Part shown: piece by piece, positions 47,601 through 56,949 of the stretch
Layout of the letters: the number at the start of each line of letters is the position of its first letter
Position numbering within the stretch: the stretch's first letter is position 1
Assembly: GCA_911728455.2 (NCBI GenBank)
Contig: OU452221.1
Span: 5,732,290-5,796,289, forward strand
Reading direction: 5' to 3'
DNA length: 64,000 bases
Source: Marthasterias glacialis
Taxonomy: Eukaryota > Echinodermata > Asteroidea > Forcipulatida > Asteriidae
Translations under genes and position numbers: made by a program
The notes under the pieces: generated by a model
The model's input: only the letters and a program-made list of their open reading frames with translations
What the model was told of the DNA's origin: nothing
The model's database searches: none

Positions 47601-49104
47601 TCATGGACATCATGGAAGGATATTTTGAGAGTGCCAGATATAAATGCCCTCTCAACAGGTAAACCATTAAAAACAACATGTAGCATGTTAATCTTTTTCA
47701 TCTGTAGGTCTACTAGTTTCCTGTGTTCAGTCCAGTGTCTTAAGCCCAGTTAAGCACAAAAGTGTGCACCAGTCTTTCTTTAATTTGTGTTGTATTTTAA
47801 TCCCAATTCAAGCTTCTATTATTTCCCACTTTGTAACAAATTTGATATTCTGTGAACTGGAGTTTATCAAAAAATTGATTTTGGGTGATACTATCAGTAT
47901 TACACATGGCCATGTGATTTATTTACTGTGCCTGAGTAGGGTAATTCTTCAATGATTAAAATGATTAAAACCACCATACAAAGTCAAAGTCCTTTAAAAG
48001 CATGAAATCAAAAACTAAATGAAAATAATATTATAAGTAAACTTGACAGTTATAATATCGACCAACCAGGAAATGTTTTTAGTCAGTCCGGTACTCACAA
48101 GTATTGTGAGCCTATTACTTTCTTTAAATTGTTATGTGTGAGTAAAATGTTGTTTTTGTAAGTGTACATTTTATTATTTACTATTTTCTGAAACTTAATG
48201 TTTTGTTTTGTTTAACAGAAGAGAAGGCGGCCTTAGCATTGTACATTCTACCTCTCATTCTTTGTGGACGTTGCAATTCAACTGTGCGTTGTAACTCCAT
48301 TATGGAAGCATTCATTGACCTGCAACCGGTAAGAAGATTATTCAGGCTCATTGGTAGCAATCCAGTTTGGAGGGTGGGGTCCCGGTGGATAAAGGTTTTT
48401 AATTGATGAAGAGGAAAACGTAACACACTTCACAGAAAACTTAAAGAAGAAGGTAGGGTACAGTTGATGTACACCCCCCCCCCCAGGTTCCAGGTTGGGT
48501 CAACACCAACCCCAACCCCCGCACCGAACTGCAATAAAAGATTACTGTAGCTGCATATACCACAGTTGGCACAGTTTGGTAATGATAATGTTGGCTCTCT
48601 TATACCATACCGGGGGTAATTCAAAAGAATTTATCAATGTCCTTTACAATTACCCCAGTCAAGGACCATTTATTTCATCCCTAATGATGCAATTTCAGCT
48701 CCCTGGTTATTTTGATTGATTAATGTTTGGTAGGCCTGCTTATATGGTAAATCGTTTTACACTATTTTCTTATTTTAAAGGATATCACCAACATTGATGG
48801 ATACTTAACAGAAATTAGTGCAACCGAAAGACCACAACCATTTATTCTTGCCCTGACTGGCCGAAACAAGTTGTCTCCGTCCCAGGTTTTCACTGTGATA
48901 GAACGCCGGGCAATCACAGCTACAAGTCTTCTCCAAGCTGTGGACATGGCATTCAAGGCACATTATGTGTTTAACATATCATACCAGCAACAGGTGAAAG
49001 CTGTGTGGGAGTTTCTTCAGTGTGTGTTGTACGAACTCCCTGGCAAAGTCAAGCCTGCAGTGCGAGATATGCGTGCGTACCTTATGGCAGCAAAAAAACA
49101 TTAG
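40918..49104 (+). CDS. SAM-domain (SAMD3-like) accessory gene of the transposon, 10 exons
   Basis: Proposed exons: 40918-41002, 42010-42119, 44691-44867, 45191-45333, 45874-45958, 46515-46659, 46913-47118, 47487-47658, 48219-48328, 48781-49104. The donors and acceptors are standard GT/AG; all phases agree and the sum is 1557 bp (518 codons plus stop). Exons 1-2 form a SAM domain (LADILNAWGVPELFNHF, then IDIETLHLLDERSIEQLIPK and IGARLKFLHGW). Exon 3 is acidic/serine-rich with a basic PRKRKH patch. Exons 4-10 carry the conserved region, including TKGARNRPATGYLEERLRYI in exon 6 and ALYILPLILCGRCNST in exon 9. The length is close to that of vertebrate SAMD3 (about 520 aa), which I recall as having this SAM-plus-conserved-region layout. 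The weakest point is the exon 3 start: the acceptor with the better pyrimidine tract (44674) breaks the frame, whereas 44691 keeps it. The intron between exons 2 and 3 holds the transposase. Confidence 0.75.
42153..44633 (+). CDS. CACTA/EnSpm-like transposase with N-terminal C2H2 fingers
   Basis: Intact 826-residue single-exon frame. Two C2H2 fingers: C5-C8-H22-H27 and C39-C44-H57-H62. Then an acidic linker and a helical region. The catalytic-type core contains GDNLGLHELLG (D388), a CxxC motif PCRFC (408/411), DIMHDLLEGV (D470-H473, the D-x-M-H-D-L signature of the Tnp2/Transposase_21 type) and MRYEAKHRQFK (E639). D388, D470 and E639 are my candidates for the acidic triad; the CxxC and HxxxH-like elements between them recall CMC transposases. 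A perfect acceptor TTTGCTCTAG ends at 42140 and the frame is open from 42141, so the start could be this ATG (in a 5'-extended exon) or an upstream exon spliced in. An internal GTAAGTG at 42414 could act as a donor just after the fingers. Role: element excision and integration, with the fingers likely binding the subterminal repeats (inference). Confidence 0.85.
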   Translation: MEYTCFKCLALIKGGVKHLFSHLKFIHGLTSGSKQNIMCIQDGCTEIFSYCSSYKRHIIAKHTKGQQPKSLECAPQSDLAQEMVQDTVSESEENEEPTEDYHIGHIDIVTQVEKFVAKMMCSSVPSSFIQNIIKEVEELFQAIAENLDRTIIAIKNSIGDASLICLEELHQLLQSLRTCFNGLRTRHQQQAHQKETYAMIPPEEIIVGKTFVTQTDKCTGNVKQVERKDTYQYVSIGKNLQRFLQQPGVLQMIMEKGPSRNENMLESYRDGLLYKKQDTERKDSFTLPIVLYNDAYETANPLGSRRGVHKLSGFYSNVLSLPAKHQSSLQNIMLVACAKTTVISKYGIDKILSRVVKDMNSLQKSLIEVSNEGVTLNVRPVLFQVIGDNLGLHELLGYAGSFSANYPCRFCKASKEIIANQTVEDRHLVRTKENYGIDAAQNNFSATGVKRVPVLNQLTDYHVTDNLAPDIMHDLLEGVLPLEMKMTVSSLISEGCFTLVDLNNRISAFNYGVIDKKNKPSPITQAALNNPGGSSGQKAAQMMCLAVYLPLIIADRVNEDSEIWDVYLQLLDIYKIVTSRSISKAATYSLKHKIRDHHELFLKVHHQRHLTPKQHFVVHYPRLIRNLGPLIQYSSMRYEAKHRQFKKWASVCNNFKNIAKTVAVRHQQAQCTSGFFSSKGILTSGVDIQYQVPILVSSLEEDVNDVVCASLGCSEDSVIAVASQADIEGYKLKPNSLVLTNWSDDGPQFGQVKRLVIFAGDLYLVLSSWYVTSYNRHYHAYTVQEKDNSIFMTQPHKLHDFRPHHLCQCHNKHDVSCYVAVPYNLV

Positions 49105-49279
49105 ATGGATACAATCAGTATCAACTGACCGAGGCCAGTATCATGGTCCACAGTAGACTCTTTTAAACGTTTTGTTAAACATATGATGCATTGTTGTGTA
49201 CCAGTCTTTTCTTTCTTTTTTTCTTTCTTTACTTATTTTTAAATTCTTAAAGAAACTTTTTTTTTCTTTTTATTTACTT

Positions 49280-49500
<221 letters not shown>

Positions 49501-50097
49501 TTTATGTTTTATTTTGTATTTATTGATTTGTTGATTTATCTATTTATTTATTGGTTTAGTATATTTTTTTCTTTTATTTTCTACTTACTTATTTTGGTTG
49601 AGGCTTTAACTAGGACTAATAAGCAGGGGTTGATTATGTAATGTCACCTCACTCTTCATGTATACCCCATTGGAAATAGTAGCATTTTACATATACAGTT
49701 CACTCCTAACCTCATTTTGAATACATTGTTTTAAATAGAAAAAAAGCAAAATGGCCGCATTATGATGGATGGTCTATAGAAGCTGCAACAAGTTTAAGAC
49801 ATAATTTTCAGATGACAATATTAGACACATTGGTATTAGTAAGAACTTTTTTTTGAGTAAAGTTTCCTCGAGATTCAAGTCAGTTCTTTCAAAGAAACCC
49901 TTTTTAAAATTAATTTTCCTAATTACCTTAATTAGCGTTAGTTCTTGGAATATTTCTCTAAGCGCCAAAATGTTGCCATGAAAGCCAAATGTAGGATTGA
50001 TGCAATTAGTCTAATCATGAGACGATTTCGGTGGATTTTTGTCTTTCCTCTTTTTGTATACCTACCCCTCATAGTATTTTTGAGTACACCTGTTTTA

Positions 50098-50142
50098 TCA
50101 CGTTTAAGTGTTTTAAGTGTTCAGTGTTTTTTTAAACGTGAT
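50098..50142. other. Hairpin downstream of the transposon genes
   Basis: ATCACGTTTAAG and its complement TTTAAACGTGAT flank a short AGTGTTTTAAGTGTTC loop region, followed at about 50148 by AATAAA. It could mark the 3' end of the transposon transcript; weak. Confidence 0.35.
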
Positions 50143-50579
50143 ATAAAAAATAAACATTTATTTGTCTTGAAATTAATGCTAATAATTGTGGTAAAACGTA
50201 TACAAATCACAATGTTTGTGTGATGATAATTAAACACTTTTATAAGGATTAAAATATATACACATCAGTTTTTCTAATTATGTGTTGTGTGTGTGTTAAT
50301 GTGCAATCATTATTTTTTTTTACTACCAACAAATGTAAAATGGTCTGTAATTGGTTCAATCTAATTGCCCAACTAAAAATTATGTTTGTAATTAGTCTGT
50401 AAAGATCGACCAACCAATGTGTCATATTTTGAACCAATGAATAACAGTAAAATGTTTCTTTTTTCTCTGCTGATACACTGCTGTATTTGTTTTTAAGATC
50501 ACTTAATTTCTAATTATTATTTACATTCTTACTAGATTGTGATGGGTAATTTAGATTCAACCAATTTCACGCGAAAGTC

Positions 50580-51325
50580 AGGATTAACCATTATTTAGGA
50601 ACATTGCAGTGCCCAACTGATGAATGACGGTTTCCCAATAAGTAGCCCCCCCCCCCCCCCCCCATTTTGGTTAAACATTAATTTCCCAATTATTGTGGGA
50701 AACGTATTTTCCCAATAGATGGATAACAACACAATGGCCAATTATTGGATGACATTTCACAAGTAAATGGTGAAACATTTTTGCGCAATAGGTGGATAAA
50801 AACACGACAACCAATTGTTGGGTAATGTGTTTTTTTATCCAATTAATGGTTTAACTTTTTTTGCCCAATAGATGGATAATGACAAAGAGAACCAATTGTT
50901 GAGTAGAAAATAATTTCCCAATTATTGTGGATAAATGCAAAAGAGCCAATTGTTGAGTAATTATATTTCACCAAAAAGTGGTGAAAATTGTTCGCCCAAT
51001 AGATGGATAAATACAAAAGAACCAATTGTTGAGTAGAAAATAATTGCCCAATTATTGTGGAAAACGTTTTTGTCCAATAGTTGGATAAATGCAAAAGAGC
51101 CAATTGTTGAGTAATTATATTTCACCAAAAAGTGGTGAAAATTGTTTGCCCAATAGATGGATAACAAAGTAACAACCAACTATTGGGATTTCTTTTTTAC
51201 CCATTTTTTAATAAATATAATTCCCCAACTCCGTTGGGTAGTAATAGCCCAACATATTAAGGGTTGATAATTCGACCTTCTTTGGGTAAAAATTGGGTGT
51301 TTTTTAACCATTTTTTTTAAGAGTG
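50580..51325. repeat. Right subterminal repeat region of the transposon
   Basis: Repeated CCAATTGTTGRGTA, CCCAATAGATGGATAA and AATTGCCCAATTATTG motifs with a higher-order unit (50880-51000 resembles 51010-51140). It ends in CCCAACTCCGTTGGG, TTGGGTAAAAATTGGG and TTTTTTTTAAGAGTG. Sequence style matches the left subterminal region in inverted orientation. A poly-C tract is at 50647-50663. Confidence 0.85.
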
Positions 51326-51397
51326 TATGTGGAAGGCATAATCCACAACTCCAATCACGTTCAGGCCACACTTGAAGTTGCTGCCATTTTCCTCCAT
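51326..51397 (-). CDS. TMEM168-like gene A, first 24 codons (cut off by the transposon)
   Basis: The start codon at 51397 sits in the family context GTTTGCAACATGGAGGAAAA, and the codons read MEENGSNFKCGLNVIG and onward, as in unit B. The frame runs straight into the TA target site and would resume at 39397. Upstream, exon sequence extends to the acceptor ATTGCAG|GTTGATGG (exon start 51510), so the 5' UTR is split between this exon and the non-coding exon near 55038. Confidence 0.8.
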
Positions 51398-52504
51398 GTT
51401 GCAAACCAGTTTCAAAATACGGTTGTTAAAAATAAAAACAAAAAATAATAATAGAACAAAAGATGGAGTTCACAAAAATGATGGAAGATTTCCCCCTTAC
51501 AACCATCAACCTGCAATGTAGAAAGAAAAATATAGGTTTAGAGAAAAAAATCAGCTTTTGGGGATCATTAAATGCATTTATGTTTAGGATAGTTGTGAAA
51601 ATATAATTACATCGGCAGTGTACCTACCAAAATATAAGCCATCATGAATCTATTGTGAAAAAAAGGTAACTGAAGGCATCATGTAATAAATGCAAGATGT
51701 GAGAAAGTGTATACATAGTTGACTTTTAATCAAGGGGTGATGTACGTTATTGACATATAATCCAAAATAGAGATGTACCTGTTAAGAATAGAGATATATT
51801 ATTAATAATAGAGAATTAATGGAGATAACTATATTGAAGTCCGGTTTCAATGCACCGTGTCAACGGGAGGTCAATAAATTCTCCACAGCTTTTCACCGAC
51901 ATGTTTTAGGTGTTATAGACTGGTCCCCTGTCTTTAACTGCAAGGATAGACGTAGATTTGTCTGATAAACCCAATGGTTCCCTGACCAAAGATTCCCTGA
52001 CGACTCTTGTTAAAAACTTCGGGTCAGGCATCATTCACGGTTAAAAATAGATCATGACTCAACATATATAAATATTCATTACTTGTCACAAACGGTGGAC
52101 GATGTCATTTGATAAAATACGAAGCGCTGATGATGTGGTTTATTTACTTTCAAAAAGCCTGGGATGATTACAGTTTGTAAAAATGTTATACACAAATATT
52201 CAAAAATAGTATTGAATTTAATGGAAAAAAAACCCAATATTGGGTTGAGTTTTCCTAAAAATAGGTCGCAAAATTTTTGAATTTGGTCACAACGTCTGAT
52301 AACAAGATTGAATGTTTTGCTAACATTTGGCTGTTTATCAACAACTTGCATAAAAAAACGAGAGAGAGAGAAAAAAATAACGCTCGGGTGATACCGGACC
52401 CTAAAACTGACAGAGATTAGTCGGAGATTTTTTGTTCTGGGAACCAGACTACCAGACTTAGAGCCATAGTAAGGAGAATACGAGTGTGTTTTCAGAAAGT
52501 GTTA

Positions 52505-52850
52505 GTGTATGGTGGCTTTAAAGGGACATCACACGTATATATTGACGCCCATATTCACGTTTTGTACCCCAAGTCGATGATACTGACACCAATTTTGACG
52601 CCAATATTCACGACTTTGCCCCATGTTGCAAATATTGACGGCAATATTGACGTCAATATTCACGATTTGGCCCCAAATCGCAAATATTGACACCACTATT
52701 GAAGCCAATGTTGGCAACTTCGCAAATATTTACGCCAATATTCACGACTTTTCCCCAAGTCGCAGACACAGTCAGGCGTGAATAGGTATTTTTTTTTTTT
52801 TTTTTTTTTTTTAGGTAAGCAAGCAATAGTCTAGCAAACCCTACATACAC
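52505..52850. mobile_element. Element with internal CAATATTCACGACTT tandem repeats
   Basis: The ends GTGTATGG and CTACATACAC are short inverted repeats. Inside are about six alternating copies of ATTGACGCCAATATTCACGA and CCCCAAGTCGCAAATATTGA, then a poly-T run. A shorter relative is at 25668-25822. Confidence 0.6.
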
Positions 52851-52954
52851 ACTTTTGGAGATTGCAAACGCATAATTCGGCGGTAAGCAGAGCCATGCAA
52901 TTGGGCCCAGGTGCAGACGACTATCGATTCAAACACAATAATTATTACCGGCAC

Positions 52955-53255
52955 AAAGGAAAATGAATTCTTTTTTTGTTTGCTATACTGTGATATCATG
53001 AAATATTTATTATTAGACCTGTTTATAAAAAGTATGTCTGCATATTGTAGAATATGGTGAAAAGGAACGTTTTGGACATGGCTTTTTTTAAATCGGTCAT
53101 GAAGGAAAAGGAAAATGATTTCTTTTTTTTTTGCATGCTGTGATATCATGAAATATTTATTATTGGGCCTGTTTATAAAAAGTATGTCTGCATATTGTAG
53201 AATTGGTGAAAAGGAACGTTTTGGACATGGCTTTTTTTAAATCGGTTATGAATTT
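52955..53255. repeat. Direct tandem duplication, 150-bp period
   Basis: The sequence from GAAAATGA through TGATATCATGAAATATTTAT, AAAAGTATGTCTGCATATTG and AAAAGGAACGTTTTGGACAT to AAATCGGT occurs twice, starting at about 52957 and 53107. Confidence 0.85.
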
Positions 53256-54213
53256 TGAAACAACATGGTTAGGAGGCGACACTAAGTAGGTTACACTGGC
53301 ATATCCGTGTTAAAAAAGGGGGGATTTTTTGTATTTGAAAATGTATGTTATACTATCTTTTGTGTTCATTTTAACGGGGGCAAGCGGAAGAATTTGTTTA
53401 TTTATTGATTTTTTAATTTTTTTTTTATAATGTTAAATTAATTATTTATTTATTTATTTAATTTTATTTTTTGGGGGGGAGGGTCAATTTCATTCATGTT
53501 TGTTACCATTCATTTGTGCATTTTCAGATCTCTTTTGGTGGGGAGGGGGAAGGGTTCTGAAAAATGTAAGTTAAAGGGGCCATGTCTTCATGATCATAGC
53601 AGGTGGCTGTACGTCAGTGATCATGACGTCAGTGCCCCTTTAAAATATTCCATGTCTAAATAATAATGATAAATAACGCAGAACAGGATACAACTATAGA
53701 CAAAATCATGGGAAAGTGTAGTGGATATTATCATTTTAAGAAAAGGTTTATCCAGTTTCGGGCATAGGGTCTACCTGCGACCACAGTCAGTGTGAGTGTG
53801 TGCTTGATACGGTGAACGTTTAATTTTTACCAAAAAATTACTCCAGATGACAAATTAACGATCAGCCCCCCCCAAAAAAAAAAACAAACAGGGTTTTATG
53901 TTAACCCTTTAAAAACGTGAAGTCGTGGCTTGAAAGTTGCAGTAAGAGATGGTAGAGCAATTTTTGTTTTTGCTGATGAAGCCCAAACAGAACAACAATT
54001 ATGGACCGTATGGTTTTGTTTGGCTGAAACATTGTACATGGAAGGGGAACAGTTTTATTTACCATTGGAGTTAGCATTTCCCAACCAGATATAGCTATAT
54101 TTATATTTTTGTCCCACTTTATGATTTTTTAAAACTTATTTTTAACAATTCATACACCTGTCCTCATTTAAAACCATTTATAACACACCTCTTGCTCGTA
54201 CACCTCTTTGTGG

Positions 54214-54445
54214 CTTGTCGTGGCCGAGCGGATAAGAACACCAGACTCGAGCTCTGATGTTTCTGATCAGTAGGCAGAGTGTGGGTTCGAGTCCCGGTCG
54301 TGACACTTAACCATTATTGCTGCGTCCTTCGGATAGGACGTAGGTCCCTTGTGTTGTGCAATGCACGTAAAAGAACTTAGTGCACTTATCGCAAAGAGAA
54401 GGGGTTCGCCCCGGTGTTCCTGGTTTGAACTGTACACAATCCACT
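54214..54445 (+). mobile_element. tRNA-Ser-derived SINE
   Basis: The left 90 bp have a tRNA-like structure: an acceptor-stem start GTCGTGGCCGAGCGG (A box), an anticodon stem and loop CTCGAGC (anticodon CGA, serine), a long variable arm, a B box GGTTCGAGTCC and the matching 3' stem ending CGTGAC. The body follows with GCGTCCTTCGGATAGGACG, GCACGTAAAAGAACTTAGTG and GGGGTTCGCCCCGGTGT, a conserved central part reminiscent of metazoan domain-sharing SINEs. No CCA end and an over-long variable region argue against a functional tRNA. Confidence 0.75.
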
Positions 54446-54534
54446 ATCGATCACTGACTTCTTGGGCCAAGACTAGTCCACTGTCGGCAGCACCTTAAGC
54501 TTATAAATATTCCACAATGGACCCGGTTTCCGTC

Positions 54535-54790
54535 ACACAGAAGTGGAAACACAATAGAGATATCTCTATTAACCGAAATAGAGGTATGTTTTAATATTAT
54601 TAATATAGATATCTCTGTTCCTAATGGAAATATTACCATATATTTATATCTTTAGTAGAGATACACAGGGTTATCTCTATCAAAATAGATATATCTCTAT
54701 TTCCTCGTCAGTGATATCTTTATTAAAACAGAGATGTCTCTATTTCTAATAGAGATATCTCTATTTTAGATTAAATGTCAATAACGTACG
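54535..54790. repeat. Palindromic ATAGAGATATCTCTAT repeat cluster
   Basis: At least seven copies of AGAGATATCTCTATT or close variants in both orientations, forming the right inner terminus of the 3-kb TIR element; the left counterpart is at about 51770-51830. Confidence 0.75.
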
Positions 54791-55037
54791 CTATCAAGGA
54801 GAAAGTGTAGCTAATGTTAACCAGACCCAATACTTGGTTCTTGCTTAATTAGGGCAGGGCATTTTATACTATGAAGGGCATCTATGACGAAAATGAAAAT
54901 GCGCCGTTATACAGAACATTTTAGAGGGCACCAAGGCAATGACCAGGGGCATGGAGTCAATTGCCTCCACTGTGCAGTATCAAGCCTGGTAAACATTAAA
55001 CAAACAAATTTATATTCGAACACAAAATACATCTTAC

Positions 55038-55180
55038 CTCCACCACTCATGTGATCAACAGCAAACAGTTTTAAATGTCAGCAGCTGAACATTTCCCTGT
55101 CCCTCCTTTTGGTAATGTTCCCTGGACAGATAACATGCCAACTGACTCTAGGTCAAGTCTGTGGTTTGTTTATAAAGCCC
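55038..55180 (-). promoter_or_regulatory. Promoter and non-coding first exon of gene A
   Basis: On the minus strand: GGGCTTTATAAACAAACC (TATA box, about 55169-55176), then about 110 bp with CTAGAGTCAGTTGGCA, then the donor GGAG|GTAAGATG (exon end 55038). The same block, with the donor kept but the TATA eroded, lies upstream of units 1, 2 and 3 (6415, 20458, 29477), each 1.2-5 kb from its membrane exon. The shared context argues for a real first exon; the transcription start (about 55145) is an estimate. Confidence 0.6.
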
Positions 55181-56814
55181 TGGCTGACTCGTGATTTCTC
55201 AATTCTGGATGCATGTTGGGAATCTCCCCATTACATGTTCACTTAACGCAGCTGCTCAAAAGATGTATTGCAAAATCAGACTTGGGCAAGGCCCTCTATC
55301 ATTGAGCACTATACTGCATCTCATTATCGTACAATGACTGGCTTTACAATGTACGCCTATATATATGGCTAGGACAAGGTAGTCAGCATTCGACACCAGA
55401 GGGCAGCTTTGGCATCAACGTAAAGCGCCGGCCACAACAGGTCAAATGTAGCAAAATCAAAAGCTGACAAGCAGTCGATAAATTAGCAATTTTGCAAATT
55501 TTCTAAATGCTTGAAGATGGCATGCATACCATTCAGCAGTTTTGAAGCTAGGGTAAAATCTTGGGGGGGGGGGGGGGGGGCACATAGGGGTGCACCATTT
55601 TTTCTAGGGGGTCTGACCAATTAAAACAGTATTTTTTTTCCATCTGACAAGTTTTTCCCCACCCCTCCCCAGTCATACAGCACATTTGTAATGTTAAATA
55701 GCCACTGATCACAGTGTTAGGAGCCACAAACGGCTATAGGTTAACAGCAGACTCGCTCAAATATTGAAAAGCATTGTATTATTCTGATGGATAGTAAAAC
55801 TTAAAAAGGCTTGAAGACTGGATGCATTCACGATTTAATAAAACAAAACATTTCAATTTTTTACGAACAGCTGTTCACAAAATGTATTGCAAAATCTGTT
55901 TTCTCATTATAGGGAAAGTCCCTATCTTTGAACAATACAATACTTCACACTCCTACCAAGGACTAGTCTCTATAAATAGCTAACTTGTTCTCACATAAAC
56001 TGTGTGCGCCGCCGTCGTCTTTTGCGCACTCGTTCTACTAGGTAAACATGGCGCGTCGGATCAGCACTTGTCTCCAGCCAGCCAGCTCTGTCGTTAGCCT
56101 CTTTATTTAAGTCTACACTGCAGCGGCGTAGCCAGGATTGTTTTCAATCGGGGGGGGGGGGGGGGGCACACAGGGGGGAGGCATTGCTTTTCAGTGGGGA
56201 GCCCATAGGGTCTTTGTTTTTTAATGAATTACATGTATCTAGATTTTTTCATGGGGGTTGCCTGGGCACATGCCCCCAGGCACCCCCGTTGCTAAACTGC
56301 CTAGAGGGGTTTGAGGTCATTGATGATTGTGTCTATAGCCATGTATGTTTTTTTCCTCCCTGCTGGTCTCTTTCATGGACGTAAATACCAGGGGAAATGG
56401 AGGAATATGTATCCCCCTACTATTTGTCCGAAGGGGGGGGTGGTCCTTTAAAAGGACATGAACAAGGAGACAAGGGAAAATCAATCATCAACGTTAAAGA
56501 GCAACCTCCCTTGTCTCTCTGATCAAGCGCCATTTTTAACTTTCCAAAAACTGGCTTCGTTTAAATAATAAATAAATAGAAAAAAACAACTTGACAGTAA
56601 GAGGCAAAAATAACTGTGGAGTAATTAAATAATCTACTTGAATTATAAATACATTTTATTGCAAGGCCACGACCCTGCAAGGTCTGAAGTGGCCACCATG
56701 TAAGACTGAGTCACTACTCTTTTATTCCCCTTCATATAATAACCTTCTTGTTGAAAAGCGTAATGATATGAGAAAATCTCTCAAACTTGTCCATTTTGTA
56801 AATTTTCAAATAGC
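55181..56814. other. Spacer with poly-G tracts, no gene seen
   Basis: Poly-G runs at 55563-55580 and 56151-56166. The stretch 56115-56300 (GGCGTAGCCAGGATT and then GGCACATGCCCCCAGGCAC) looks like a dispersed repeat but its limits are unclear. 55780-55925 matches 21520-21680. Confidence 0.4.
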
Positions 56815-56949
56815 CTGTGTAAGTCTTGCGCGTATTCGAATATTTATGGGACCATTTTGGTCCCACACACATGGCTGTAACATGTAAAGGAAACAAAATC
56901 ACGCGCTTTAACGGACCCTTATGTTCGAATACGCGCGAGACTTACACAG
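56815..56949. mobile_element. 135-bp MITE
   Basis: Ends CTGTGTAAGTCTTGCGCGTA and TACGCGCGAGACTTACACAG are inverted and continue inward through TTCGAATA. No clear target duplication. Confidence 0.75.

Larger units (their letters stand above)
51736..54794. mobile_element. 3-kb element with TIRs, in the gene A 5' intron
   Basis: The left end GGTGATGTACGTTATTGACA and the right end TGTCAATAACGTACGCTAT are inverted, followed inward by AATAGAGAT-rich repeats on both sides. The target duplication is CAAGG (51731-51735 and 54795-54799); unit 3 at about 29375 (AATGAAGGCACTTTC) is an empty site. The left end also occurs in unit B from about 63787 to the window edge, so the insertion predates the A/B duplication. 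It contains a SINE, a smaller repeat element and a 150-bp direct duplication; no transposase is visible. Confidence 0.7.

Noticed and set aside
54214..54306. Functional tRNA-Ser gene
   Set aside because: The variable region is too long, the stems contain weak pairs, and a SINE body follows directly.
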